Made by a program: the position numbers and the translations under genes
NCBI GenBank assembly: GCA_022419385.1
Contig: JAJUBI010000003.1
Coordinates: forward strand, 1,922,001 to 1,986,000
Direction: 5' to 3'
Origin: Paraconiothyrium sp. Pb-2020
Taxonomy: Eukaryota > Ascomycota > Dothideomycetes > Pleosporales > Didymosphaeriaceae
DNA length: 64,000 nucleotides
The notes under the pieces: generated by a model
What the model was told of the DNA's origin: nothing
Database searches by the model: none
Seen by the model: only the letters and a program-made list of their open reading frames with translations
In this document: positions 33,690-45,158 of the stretch, one piece after another
How the letters are laid out: every line of letters starts with the position of its first letter
Numbering within the stretch: position 1 is the stretch's first letter

Positions 33690-34060
33690 AGCTTCAATTC
33701 CATGCAGCATCAAGAGTGGCGAGTTATTGGAAGAGAACAATTTTCTATCCGACCGGCATCATCAGTGTCGCAACGCAGGGTGAAGAGTAAGTGCCGGCCC
33801 GATCGGTTCACAAAGGTAACGTCCAGTGCCAATATGGAATTTGAAACTACAGCTCTTTCCATTCTCCAAGTGAGGCCGATGCTCCAGCTTCTCAACCTGA
33901 GACACCCCCTGGTTCTTCCGCCGCCTCGGCGACTGAAGCGGGTGCCTCTACTTCGACCACTCCATTTCCAGGTGCAGCGGACACTATGAACGTTGACCTG
34001 TCACCGACACGCTGGCTATAGCAGTCAGTCTTGCAGCCGGCTTCTTGTGATTCTGACCGC
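33690..34060 (+). pseudogene. Possible remnant of a secreted GPI-anchored protein 3' end
   Basis: If the GTAAGT near 33786 is spliced to the CTACAG ending near 33850, a frame with 'FYPTGIISVATQG' joins a Ser/Thr/Pro/Ala-rich stretch ('PETPPGSSAASATEAG') of about 45 residues. In a different frame, just past a stop, follows a hydrophobic tail 'LAIAVSLAAGFL' that ends at a stop. Low-complexity Ser/Thr stalk plus hydrophobic tail is the layout of fungal GPI-anchored wall proteins, but here the two parts are out of frame and the upstream coding region is not recognisable. This is an inference from composition; chance cannot be excluded. Confidence 0.25.
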
Positions 34061-34552
34061 GCTTTTTCATGTTTCACGAGTGACGTTCACGCATGATCTG
34101 CCAAGGTATTGCAGCCCAAAGTGAGGCAATTCTTAACCGCAAAATGATGTGAGTTAGATAAGCTAAACATGATAGCAGTGTACTGACAGTGTTCGCCGTG
34201 GTTATTCTACTACTCTGTAGGACCTGGCGTAACATCAATAATCGATAAACCCTTTGTTGACGATCATAATTCACGCATAGTGTGTGATTATTACGCAAAA
34301 GCGGCTGTAGGGAAGAGTCTCAATGTTTCACAGTTGATAACGTCATATAGAGCCACACACCAGCATGCTTGCCTGATTGTGACGCATGAGTGTTGTTGGT
34401 TTATATAGATCTACGGCTTGCAGCCCTGGTCATCGTTTTTTATAGACTTGACAAATTCGCTGAGTTCGATTTTGATACGTGCAAATCTACTTATTTCCCT
34501 ATACATTGCGAATGGCAGTCAGTGATCGGCATTGGCTGATTGATTCGAAACT
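34061..34552. other. Intergenic 3' flank of the TatD gene
   Basis: AT-rich sequence with no supported gene. Confidence 0.5.
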
Positions 34553-35822
34553 TCACTCTTGTTTTTTCCCCAATCCAAACATCTCAGTGGAATTGCGCCA
34601 TGCCCTGTAGATACGTTAGTCACTGTCATTGCAAATCAGTGAACTTGATACTTACGCTTCGCAAACCTCCTCCACACCAATGTTCTTAATCTTTGCAATC
34701 GCGTATGCTACGTGCGGAATTGTAGCGGGCTCATTCCTCCCCTTGACCATAGCGCCCTTGACGAACTTCTCCTTCTTGACCGCCTTCGGGAGCGGTGGTG
34801 CATCCTTGAGATACTTCGCTGAAGCGTGAGAGGGTCGCATTTCGCACCACGGTCCGTCCGTCTCGATTTGTAGATGAGACAATGGAACAGCGCGAACTAC
34901 TTCGATGTTCTCCTCCGCTAAAATTTAGGTTAACCTCATGCCGTTGGTCACGGAAGTCCGAACATACTTTTCATGCTACACCCATTCACACCCACGTCGA
35001 ATCCCATGTCTACAATCCTCCGCATTTCCTCCACCGTGCCTGTAAAAGAGTGTACAAGCCCCCTCTTCGGCAGCTCCTCCAACCGGTCACCTAGCAATCG
35101 CTCAAAATCTTCAGCTGCTGCACGAGAATGTAGAAACAGCGGGAGCTGGACTTCGACGGCAACCTGGAGCTGCGCTTCGAAATATTTGAGCTGCTGCTCT
35201 TTTGGCGTGAGAAAGAGGCGATCGTAGTCAAGGCCAAATTCACCGAAAGCGACAGCATGACCTGCCTGTTTGCCTGATAGGGCAAGGTTCTTGAGTGAGG
35301 CCAACAGGGCGTCGGGACCGTCCGGGTGAGAATCGAAGTGCTTTGCCGAGCAGGGATGGACTCCCACAGTTGCGTAGCAGAGACCGGCTGATTATGTCAG
35401 CGATAATAGCTCGTGTAGATTCAGCCCAGGAGAGGAAGGATGACTGAGAAAGGGAGGTAAACAGATATGAGCGGTATCTGAAAGGCCGAGCCTCTTGTTA
35501 AGTATAGTTGCAGAAGCAACAATGACAGTGTAGCCTCATATCCCATCCAACAACTTACGATGTGCTTTGGCTATCTCGATAGCATGTTCCGACTCTTTCA
35601 GGTCCGACCCCGTGACCATGAATTTTTTGCAACCTGCATCTAGACCACGCTGAATGACGTCCTCGAAATCATCCGCGTGTCTTTGGGTTCCATGATGCAC
35701 ACCGCGGAATATAGGATCTGTGAGGTTGATGCCAATCTTCGACTAATCAGCGGAATGTTATGGGGTAGATTGGGGTTCCGCGGACCAACATCAATGTACT
35801 GAAACTTTGGTTCGCTGTCCAT
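34553..35822 (-). CDS. TatD-family deoxyribonuclease (TATDN1-like)
   Basis: Five exons: 35790-35822, 35559-35736 (or 35742), 34968-35387, 34656-34917, 34553-34604, giving ~314 residues. The protein reads like metazoan TATDN1: 'IGINLTDPIFRGVHHG' near the start, 'ATVGVHPCSAKHF', metal-site Glu in 'GEFGLDYDR', 'LFLHSR', 'VHSFTG' and the late acid in 'QIETDGPW'. It ends with 'NSTEMFGLG', the usual TatD C-terminal helix. TatD proteins are metal-dependent DNA exonucleases implicated in DNA repair and apoptotic DNA breakdown. The first intron has a weak GTTGGT donor and either an AAG or TAG acceptor (two extra residues). The ATG at 35822 has a good context, but an in-frame ATG at 36047 would add 75 residues with mitochondrial-presequence character. 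Confidence 0.9.
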
Positions 35823-36047
35823 GGCGAAAGAGATGTTGAACCTCAGATTGTGGTAACGCAACAAATCTGCGAATAGCTCAGTACCTGTGGCAACATTGCG
35901 AGCATGCAAGTGCGGCTTACGAAAAATTCGATCCTGCAACGGCTTGGCGGTGTTGAGGCTGCCAGTACGTGAATGGAAGGTTGCACAAGATATTCTTGTA
36001 GAGAAGGGACTTTTTGTGAGTGCTTTCGATGCCTTGGCTAGAGACAT
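35823..36047 (-). other. In-frame N-terminal extension of TatD, possible mitochondrial presequence
   Basis: From ATG 36047 to the Met at 35822 the frame stays open. The 75 residues begin 'MSLAKASKALTKSPFSTR', are rich in Ser, Thr, Arg and Lys, and have only one Asp in the first 50. A second start would give mitochondrial and cytosolic/nuclear forms. Only transcript or protein data can decide. Confidence 0.35.
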
Positions 36048-36380
36048 GTGCAACGTGTTGAGGGGAGAGATTCACCAAAAGCCGTGACAATCGTACGGGT
36101 GGGTACGCTAGGCCGTGTTAGGATAGACTCAGCCCCATAGCGCCACAGTCAACGACAGGCCACCTGCTTGCGCGACGTGGCTGTCATTTGACGCACCCGT
36201 GCAACCTCACCGTACTACAATCGACTTTCTCACACATATTTTTGACTACCTTATTCCCTCTTATCCACGATTTTGACAGGGTACGCCCATAAAGTGTCTT
36301 ATATATCCCTAAACATCTGGACTAGCTGCCTGCCCTAGTGGAGGGACTATAGTCGCTGCACCCGCAAGCCACCCTTCAGA
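36048..36380. other. Divergent promoter of TatD and Vfa1-like genes
   Basis: About 330 bases (560 from the internal TatD start). No other feature recognised. Confidence 0.5.
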
Positions 36381-37104
36381 ATGTCACTTAAGAACTTGTG
36401 GCATCATCGCAAGGTGGCTGATGGCTCAGCTAAAGCTTGTTGGGTCTGTTACAAGCCCTCGACTAGCGTGTTGATCACGCCGGATAATAAGGTGACGAGC
36501 TACCACGCAGCAATCTCGAACGCGCTCACGATGCTAGGACTTCTTCTACATCTGCGTTGGGCATCTGGCAGATCGTGGTTTCTGCCAGCCTGATGCAGAC
36601 GAAGCCGCGGCAGCTGCAGCTCGAAGGAAAAAAGAAGAGCTTGACCTTGAAATCGAGAAAGTGAAGAGAGAGTATGAAGAGAAGCAACGAATGAAGCGTG
36701 AGAAAAGAAAAGAAAAAGTCGAGGATAAGGAAAAGGATAAAGACAACGACAAAGATGCTAAGAAGACAGACGAGGAGGACAAGACGGATGAGAAAGCGAA
36801 AGACGACAAGGTTCGATCGCCTTCACTCCAAGTAAAACTATGACCACGATCGTTGACTGGCGCTGTAGATCAAAGAGCTTTCGAAGTCGAAAGACCAGGC
36901 CCAGGTCAACCTTGGACCCCGCATCTTCACCTTGAGCAAGTACAGCTAGTTACCGCCCCACTGTCCTCCATACCTGCTGATATATACAGAAACTTTCATC
37001 AGATGCGCATTGATAGGATACGTAATGCAGAAGCCGCAAAACGTAATCGAGAACGGTTGAGCAATCCCGCGAATTTTCCCTCTCCACCTAGCGGCATACC
37101 ATGA
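36381..37104 (+). CDS. VFA1: Vps4-associated protein Vfa1 homologue
   Basis: Four exons, 36381-36491, 36538-36810, 36869-36939 and 36990-37104, give 189 residues. The N-terminus has paired Cys motifs, 'KACWVCYKPSTSVLITPDNK' continuing as 'DFFYICVGHLADRGFC', the family's zinc-finger-like module. A very charged Lys/Glu/Asp coiled coil follows, and the C-terminus has 'MRIDRIRNAEAAKRNRERL'. In yeast Vfa1 binds the AAA-ATPase Vps4 and stimulates it in endosomal ESCRT-III disassembly. The second intron is uncertain: a GTTCGA donor at 36811 gives a 58-base intron, while a better-looking GTAAAA donor at about 36832 would leave only 37 bases and add seven residues. Both keep the frame. Confidence 0.88.
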
Positions 37105-40100
37105 CCGCCTGCATTGCGCGACGGCATCTGAACCCGCTAGCTCTTGTCTTCGATCCCTTCTGCGGGAGAGCCTTGAAGCGGGGCAACCTTTCTTGGCATA
37201 TGTGAGCTCATCACGTATAAGCCAGTCAGTACTCGCTTGCAACAAATGCTCGGGTCTATTTATGTTTGTTTACTGCAGTCAGCATTTAGCAGTCATGTGC
37301 AACACGTGCTTTGCGGTCAATCATGAGAACTACCAAACAACAGACAATGTATACAAACTATGTGGGGCTCGCTTGTTTTGTGATTGCTGACTACAGCTCC
37401 CACGCATTGGCTCAAGATGTTTATCGAGGACATATGTACGCACGATTTTTGAATCTAGCTGGATGAAAAAAGGATGATACAAACGCTTCCTATATTCGCA
37501 AATTCCTCCGGTTCGCTCCACTTATTCCTTGCAGATACATGCAAAGATAGCCTTGGCGGACGATTTCTGACAACTTGATGTGATAGGCCCGAGAACGGCA
37601 GATCTCGCGTCGGGACGGATGCTATGGTACTTTGTCACTCGGAGGCCTAGGCGTGTCTCTCAATACTGAGATATATCACACACTTTCAATACAAGGTTGT
37701 TGTCTGTTAGCATCATTAAGGGGTGAACAGAATTAGCCAAGCATATAAAGTCTGAGATTACCAGCTTCTTGCGAGTCTGCACGAATGGTCCAGCGCTCTT
37801 TGAGAGACATCAAACATCAGTTCAGGCAGATGTTGCTCCCATATACCTATACCAGATAAGCCGCGGTATCGCTTTCTTCCTGGGCAGTCCGCTTCGCCAG
37901 CACGTTACCTACTCTCACCGCCTGAAAATACTACATGAGCAAAGAGTGCTTGATCGGACATGCAGACCAATCACGATGTACTTTGTCTCGGCAGCAGAGC
38001 GATGCATCCCGCTCAGGCCCCCAACGCTAAGCCTTGTGTGTAGCAGGCCTTGCGAAAGCTTGGAAGCCGAAGACGTGCTCCCCATCCATAGGGCTCGATC
38101 CCGTGTAAAGCTGCCAGCGTGACGGGATAGCTGGGCCTGCATGGACACCTTTGTCCGATTTGGAGCTGGCCTGCAGGATGAATCGATTAGAACCTCTCGG
38201 AGTCATGCTTCCGTATGCTTTGGCGAGATAAAAGATGTGCTTTCCGTGGGGCGGTTTGGAGTACCCTTGCAACCTTAGGCCGCTATGGCTCAGGACAAAA
38301 GCGCGCTTGCTCGCTTGTTTCCCTATTTCATGAGTCGAGCCTTGATTGCAATTTTCCCGCCGGGTGCCGCATGTGAAAGCCGACACAATGTTCAACGTAA
38401 CAGCCACGCCCTTGAGGGTGTGGGTTTCCCTATTTCCAATTTGAGTACGCACCAAGGCTTTACTATGTGAATTGCCTCGCAACTAGATATCGAGGAACGT
38501 AAGAGATTGTTGTTGGTGCCGCTATACCCCGGACCTGTGGGCGTCTGGCTCTCAACCGTTGCAGGATCAATATGCCAGCAGGAATCCTGTGCATCCTTCG
38601 GAGAATACAACTAGTCCATGACCCACTAACCTTTGTAGCGAACATTTGCGCGAACCTGCATCTGCCTCGTTATGGTCCCGTCTTTGTCTCGGTCAGCTTG
38701 CGACTATTCCTGCGGAACAACCTTGCGCTCCGCGGCGATCCAAATACATTACCGCGCGCATTGCTGACGCCGAACAATACATCTCCAATCGGAAATCACT
38801 CTCCATATTTCGCAAACGCACATCTTCGAACCGTCAGCAACCATAACCAAGAAAAGCAAAAAGTCATTCAAGCCCTACAGGTACTGTGGATGCTGCAACG
38901 GCCCTAAAACATGATCGCCACGTACACATGAAGTGCCACCAAGGGAAGAGCCTTGTTCTCTACCTATGCCATTATAAGCATAGCAATCCGTCCATGATTC
39001 TCGGAGCGTCCGACGTCAACCATGCCCGTAAGAGACAGCGGCCCCACAAACATTATTTCTAGGGCTGGAGGTGGCCAAGACATCCGAAGCGGGCTTGGTT
39101 CGAATACGAGATTGTGCGGGACGGTGTCTTCGTATTTCCGCGTGGAGTTCGTGAGGGCATATTGAAGCTGCAGCATGCATGTAAAACATAGTAATTTCGG
39201 TACAGCCTCCACGTATGCTTCGCTGCCGTCAGGGACTCGGCCGACTATGAATGATCACAGTGATTCTATGTCAACCACCCTACGGGATCTTCACTCAAGC
39301 TATATAGTATTTGTTTCGGTGTCAAAACTTTGACGATCATGGACATACTCACATACATTTTGAGACCAAGAAGGCGCGATATACCTTCATCAATCCATCG
39401 CTCTCCCCCGAAAAGAATCTTACACACCGCTGAAAAGGGCTGATGGGATAACTTCCCCATAATGACATGGAAGGACGACCGTCTACGTACAACGGTGCAT
39501 CCCATGACACCATCTGTGATCTATGAGCTTCCTGTTTGTGGATTTGGGGATTGCGTGAGTGTTAGGCAGTGGTCAACCATCGAGAGACGAGTTAGATGCG
39601 TCCGTTGGTTTGCTTGTAGTCGCTCAAATCAGATTTTATCTGAGGGGCCAGGCCTGAGAGCAGAGTAGGCTACAGGAACTGGCCTGGGTCGCATCTCGTC
39701 CACCACAGTGATGCAATAGCTATTCGCTTCCACATCAACATGCGGTTGTGGGAGAGATATAATTTTCATATCTCAGTTGGAACGCACAGCGAGGAAAAGG
39801 CGTCCAGCACGATCAGCGCGGAAGCCTCCGCTTTGTCTCAGTCGCGTTGTTTTCGCAAAGGTCGAATTACTTCTGCACTTCCCATGTCGCAGGATTGAAC
39901 GATACTAAATAACTTGCTATTACGATCACTAGTAAAATCAAAGGCGTGCATTTGACAACACCTTCGTGGATGATGACCAGCAACGCGCAAGGTCCGCACC
40001 GATCAATAGATCACGCAACACACCGACCGACCGATACGCCCTACGCCCCACTGCGATACGCTCACTCACAACACACCGATATTCGGCAGCTTGACCCGAA

Positions 40101-41547
40101 AAGGGCCAGTTTGCATTCGTCTCGTCGATAGTCACTCGTCGCCGTCTTCCTCACCACCACGGAGTAAGGCACGAAGTCGTCCGCGCACTACACGTAAGCG
40201 CTAGTAAACTCGCAAGGTGCATGCAAAGCAAGGCCACGCTCACTCCCATCCTCCATGCCCATGTACAGTCCTGTACCACTATGCGATCTCACAGTATGGC
40301 GCGCGGCTACTAGGTTTGGTTAGAAGATAGAGACTAGGGGGCCGCGTGAAATGTGACACGACACCGATATCCATTGATGGGGAAGCTGACGTCCCCGTTT
40401 GTATGGACAGGTTCTGGATGCCCGCAAGGATCCCACAAAGACGAGCGACCCGGCCAGTCTGTGCTTCATTCCTCGGATCCTTTAGAGCGTGCATGCAGAG
40501 TCGAAATGTTGTGGATGGACCTGCTCCATTGGCCGACAGGTGCGCGAAAGCGTTGAGTGCAGCAGCAGGCTGCGGTGAGCAAGGGCCCCCACGCACCACA
40601 CAGATGCTGCAGTAAGCGTTGTATTCGAATCGATAAACACTTGTTGCATATAGTTTGCGTCCTCCGGTCTGCCTGTCACGCTTCCCCGAGACACAATGGC
40701 TTGGCACAGCTGTGTCGTAGAGTAAGCCACGAACGCGCCCTTGCGCATGAGCGAAGCGATGGTGACTCGAGATTGAGTCGGAGCAAGTTGATGGATACTG
40801 TGTGACATTTTGGGCTGCTGTATTGCTGGGGTTGTTTGATTGGTACTCCGAAATCCGAAAATGGTAAGAGAATAGAGAACGAAACTAAAGGATACCGAAG
40901 GCATCAATGACTGCACGAGAAAATGATCTTTTCGAATCATACGTATCTTTGCCCTCTGGGCTTATTCAATGGTAGCCTTCAATGTGTCCCACGAAGCCGC
41001 TCGATATTGGGGAAATGGTATCCTAACAATGTTCATTACGCGATGATGATGACGACAACGACGACGACGGCGATGATGATGCTGCCAGCCAGCTAGAAAA
41101 AAGATAGAAGCAACAAGCAAATGATCGGTGTGAAACTATCTATGTGCGCCAAAACACACCGACCAGGAGCATCGCACCACCAGAACTCCTACCAATGCAC
41201 CAAGCAAACTTCGTAGAGTCGCGAGCGACTACTTGGCGACCAAAAGCAAAGTAAAAATAGTCGTGAGGTCGTTATACCGAAAAGTAAAAATGCTGAACTG
41301 ACATAACAGATCATTTGGGAGACGCCGGTAATTTTGACCGAGATAAGTATCGGTAGGTATCAATAGATATCGCTGATGCGAGACTGGCAGAGAGCGGCAG
41401 CTAGTGGTCATAGCAAACCGTGATGGAAAGGAACGCTCCTCGGTAGCGTAGTTGAAACTTTGTAACACACAATGCAGCAAATGCAGCCATCGACCCGTAT
41501 GCTTAGATGCTACGCTGAACGCAAATCAAGCAGAGCCGTCCAACGCC
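37105..41547. other. Gene desert of 4.4 kb
   Basis: Many short frames on both strands but none with a recognisable domain or splice pattern. The longest plausible one (40482-40940 minus, with an internal Met near 40808) has ordinary composition but no family. A GAT/GAC triplet run is at about 41043-41082. No transposon protein was recognised. Confidence 0.45.
41043..41082. repeat. GAT/GAC-type triplet microsatellite
   Basis: An interrupted run of GATGATGATGAC, GACGACGACGGC and GATGATGATG units in non-coding sequence. Confidence 0.7.
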
Positions 41548-43874
41548 TCATGTTTCTTCGTGTACTTCGTTAATAGTGCCTGGTTTTGGGGCGAGCGGGG
41601 CAGAAGACTGCCCCACAATTGATCCTATGGAGCCAACGCGCTCTTTTGGTGGGGGCTCGTCCTTCATGCACGCATTCTCGAGCATGTTGGTCCACTTTCC
41701 ACTTGTCCCAGCATGGCTATGCTTCAGATGTTGTCGGAAGTGGTCCGCTCTGAAAAACTTCTTAGCCTGATTGCATTCTCCAAACTTATGCACGTGATTC
41801 AGATGCTCGGTCCTGGCGTCCCAGTTTGGAGGTAATGGGAACTCTTCACCGCAATATCCGCACACATCGGCCACGCCAGAGTGGGTTGGAGATGGGTGAA
41901 AGGCGGCATGGACGCCTGCCAGCGCAGCGCATGACCATGAGTGACGCCGCAAGTGGAGCGAATTCTGGTGTCGCTCGGCCTCGTTCTTGTTCTTGAAGCG
42001 ATTCGGACAGAACTGGCACGTGTATTGCTTCTCGAGCTCGTGGACGCTGGGGTTATGTCAGCATGTTTTGATGAAATGGCGGTGGGCAAGTGCCGGGTAT
42101 GGCTTACCGCAGCTCCTCTTCGCTGTCGAACTTCTTGGGCTTCTTCGGGCAACACTCGCAGATGTACGACCCCACGATGCGACCCCCAATCGAATTCTGT
42201 CGCGAGTGGAGGATGCTGTCCGTGGACATCTTCCGCACGCTGTGAATCTGGGGATGTTCGTTCTCGGAGAGACCTCGCTGGTGGTGCGGTCTCGATAACG
42301 AACCACGCGGGCTAGGGTTTAGTGACCTGCTAGCTGCATATGGCGAGACGGGGCCTAATTCCGCTTCCGCCGAGGGGGACAGCGCACTAGGCGAGAGACG
42401 TTGATCCCCGCTATAACTGGTCAGACTACTGGCTGCAGAAAACCCAAAGGAAGAAGCGAACGAAGCCGTGCGTTGACCGAGACTTGACACGGAGGACAGC
42501 GACCCTTGATTTTGTGACCCGTGAGAAATCGTCGGGTAGCGTGCTGTGTTCGTGGCAGGCGGCGCATTGCGGCTGACGAGCATCTGTGCAGAACGGCGGT
42601 GGTACAGGTCCGTGTTGCCACCAGCTGTGGGCCGATCCTCACGCGCAGCTTCCGAGGGAGGGGACGAAGCGCGTCGCTTTAGACCGCCTTTTAGGCCCTG
42701 GTGGTATTCGTCGGACCCTGCAGGGCTGCGGTCGTTGATGTTCAGATCCCGCATGCCGTTCTCTTCCACGCCAAACTCGGATTCCGTAAACATGCTATGG
42801 TCGTAACTGCCGCGGTGCACCGAGCTAGTGTCGTCCAGCCCGGCGTCGAGATGCTGCCGAACCTCCGCGGATGAGCGTCCGCGGAGCCAGAGTCGAACAC
42901 AGGGCTGCGGAAGCCCGAAAAGCCAGGTGACACGGCACCAGAGGGCGGCCACCGGGACACGGGCGAGTCGAGCGATGGTTGCTGGAGCCGGTCGGGCACC
43001 GAGAGGGGCTTGAGTTGGCCGTTGAGCTTGTTGAAGGATGTGTGCGCGTTCGGTGCAGATTCTTGCGAGGGGGCTGGGAGCGAGGGCGCCGTGCTCCTCG
43101 TGGGAGTGTTGGGCCCGCCTATCTTCGACAGGAGCTGCTTGTCGTAAGCGTGAGACGATGTTTCGAGAAGTCCTTGTCCCAGCTGCCGCTCGCTAGTGAA
43201 CCTGCGCGATGCTCTGTTAGCCATTGAAACCTGGGAATGTGGGTTGATGCCAGACATGCATTGCGAACGCATGTCTGATGGATCCATTGCAACGTACGGC
43301 ACAACAACGGGCGCATCCTGTCCGTCGTCTGGGGTCATTGTTCCATGAGGTGGACAGAGCATGCACGCAAAAGGGAAAGGGCAACTGAAGCGACAAGGCA
43401 AAAATTTGAAACGCACCTATGGTTCGAGGGTCTCTGCCGAGGTTTCCCGCCGTAGTCTTCGTCACTCTGCTCCAAGCTCTCCGCGTCGTCGAAAGACCGG
43501 TCGCTAGGCGACTCCCTTGCAGCAAAAAGGTGTTCTGCCGGATGCTCGTGCGAGGGCGCGGCGTCACTGCCAGCTCCACTCAGCAGACTCGAGCCCGGCT
43601 TGATAGCGCCATGTCGGTTTCCCTTGAAGCCGGTATCCCTCGAATAGTTTGTGTTGTTGCCCCATGTCCAGCCTGGATCCACACCGCTCTCGCGCAGCTC
43701 CTCGCCAATGTAACGCGGCGGCGGCAACGGAGGGGGCACATCTGGGCGCGCCCGAGGAATGGCCATGGCTCCTGGAGGGCTCGGATAGGAGGGACGGTGG
43801 TGGTGGGGGAGCGGGTAGCGGTGCAGCGAGGAGCCAGAAATACGTATGCTCGGGGTCGAGGGCGACATGGTCAT
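41548..43874 (-). CDS. C2H2 zinc-finger protein, probable transcription factor, with a reading-frame break
   Basis: Three main exons: 43417-43874, 42108-43213 and 41548-42046, for about 670-690 residues. The N-terminus is Pro/Ser/His-rich ('SYPSPPGAMAIPRARP'). The C-terminal third holds the zinc-binding region: 'SYICECCPKKPKKFDSEEEL', then after a 61-base intron C-x2-C-x12-H-x5-H ('YTCQFCPNRF'..'RHQNSLH'), a Cys pair 'VCGYCGEEF', and 'FRADHFRQHLKHSHAG'. The pattern is shared by a conserved group of fungal C2H2 regulators, whose role I cannot name. Inside exon 2 the frame that ends 'SADAHPRRFGSIS' must shift by one to reach 'LDDTSSVHRGSYDHSMF' (around 42836-42850). A 38- or 47-base intron could restore the frame, or one base is missing. 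Confidence 0.85.
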
Positions 43875-44895
43875 GATGGCGGTGAGGTCTGACGTCGTGC
43901 TGGGAGCCAGGGGCGCGCACCCGTCAACACTGGGCAGCTGAAGCGTGCCCGTCGCCACAGGAATGCCGCAAGTGTGGCGAGCGCAGGAGGTGAACTGCTC
44001 GTCAAGCAGGCCCAGGGAACGGCGGGAGGGTGCACAGGCCCGGGCTATAAGTAGAGTGCGTGCTTGCGACACCTACCCGCGCCGGGACGGCCGACCCAGG
44101 GGCAGACGTCGGACGAGGGACGCAGGTCGAGCGCGGCGACGACGCAACGACGCGCTGGGCAGGGAGGGTGGACGGCTCTGGGGGGATGAGGCGGATGGGC
44201 CAGTCAGCGCGGCCAATGCAGTCCAGACGAGGCGGCAGCCCTACGGCGGCGTAGGGCTAAAGGCTAAAGCTAGGTAGAGCCTTGCGGACGGATGCGGACC
44301 CTACACTACAGAGTGCGGCTCTGGCTGGCGTGATACAGCGTGGTGAGCTGATGAGGCTGGGCTCTGGTGGCTCTCGGCCGTTCCGTCGATGCGATGCGTG
44401 TCGTCGGAGCGTCGACGGGTGCCATTCGCACGCGGGCTCCAAGCAGGAATGCTTCAGACGGCCGCAGCAGCGAGAGGGCAGGGAGCTAGCAACAGCAGGC
44501 CGCTACAGCTACGCTAGCATCCACGGGCAGGTCCAGGAGGGTGACGAGGCTCAGGGGCTTGTTGGCAGGACGAAGAGTCTGGTCAGAGGTTGCAGCAGGA
44601 AAGACGACTGCGAGGGCGCATCCCACGGGGGCCCTCTCAGCATAAAGCCATGGCCTTGCCTGTGCACCTCATCCCGGACGCACCGTTGCTCAGTAGCCGG
44701 GCCAGGCGATTGGCGGCGGACCAGCCATTCTGGCACGGATGGTTCAGCAGACTGGGTAGGCTTGGTGGAGATGCAGGGGGCGTGCATGTGTGGATGGAGA
44801 GACTTGTCTGCAGCCCTTGCTCGACCGCATGCGCAAAGTACCACGCCCGCGGATTCCAGAAGGCCGCACACTGCAGGCGAGCCGTCCGCCGTCGT

Positions 44896-44925
44896 CTGCA
44901 CCTGCACCTGCACCTGCACCTGCGC
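44896..44925. repeat. Hexanucleotide tandem repeat (CTGCAC)4-5
   Basis: Four perfect CTGCAC units followed by one CTGCGC. Confidence 0.85.
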
Positions 44926-45100
44926 ATCGAGGGCTGGAGAGCGGTTGCTCGGGGGCATTGTGATGGCGGCGGCGATGCGCTGCCCGGCAGCGTGGGACCG
45001 ACGCTCACTCGACGACCCAGCTGCGCCCGGGCCAGAGTAATCAATCTATCTACAGCGTGGGTGCTGCCCGCTCACCCGCACGCACGCTCTCGTGCAGCCG

Positions 45101-45158
45101 CGACGGGCAGCGAGGACGACGTGGAGGCACGACGGGCAGCGAGGACGACGTGGAGGCA
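45101..45158. repeat. 29-base direct tandem duplication
   Basis: Two identical, adjacent 29-base copies at 45101-45129 and 45130-45158, with the start of a degenerate third copy after it. The unit is not a multiple of three, which fits non-coding sequence. Confidence 0.9.
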
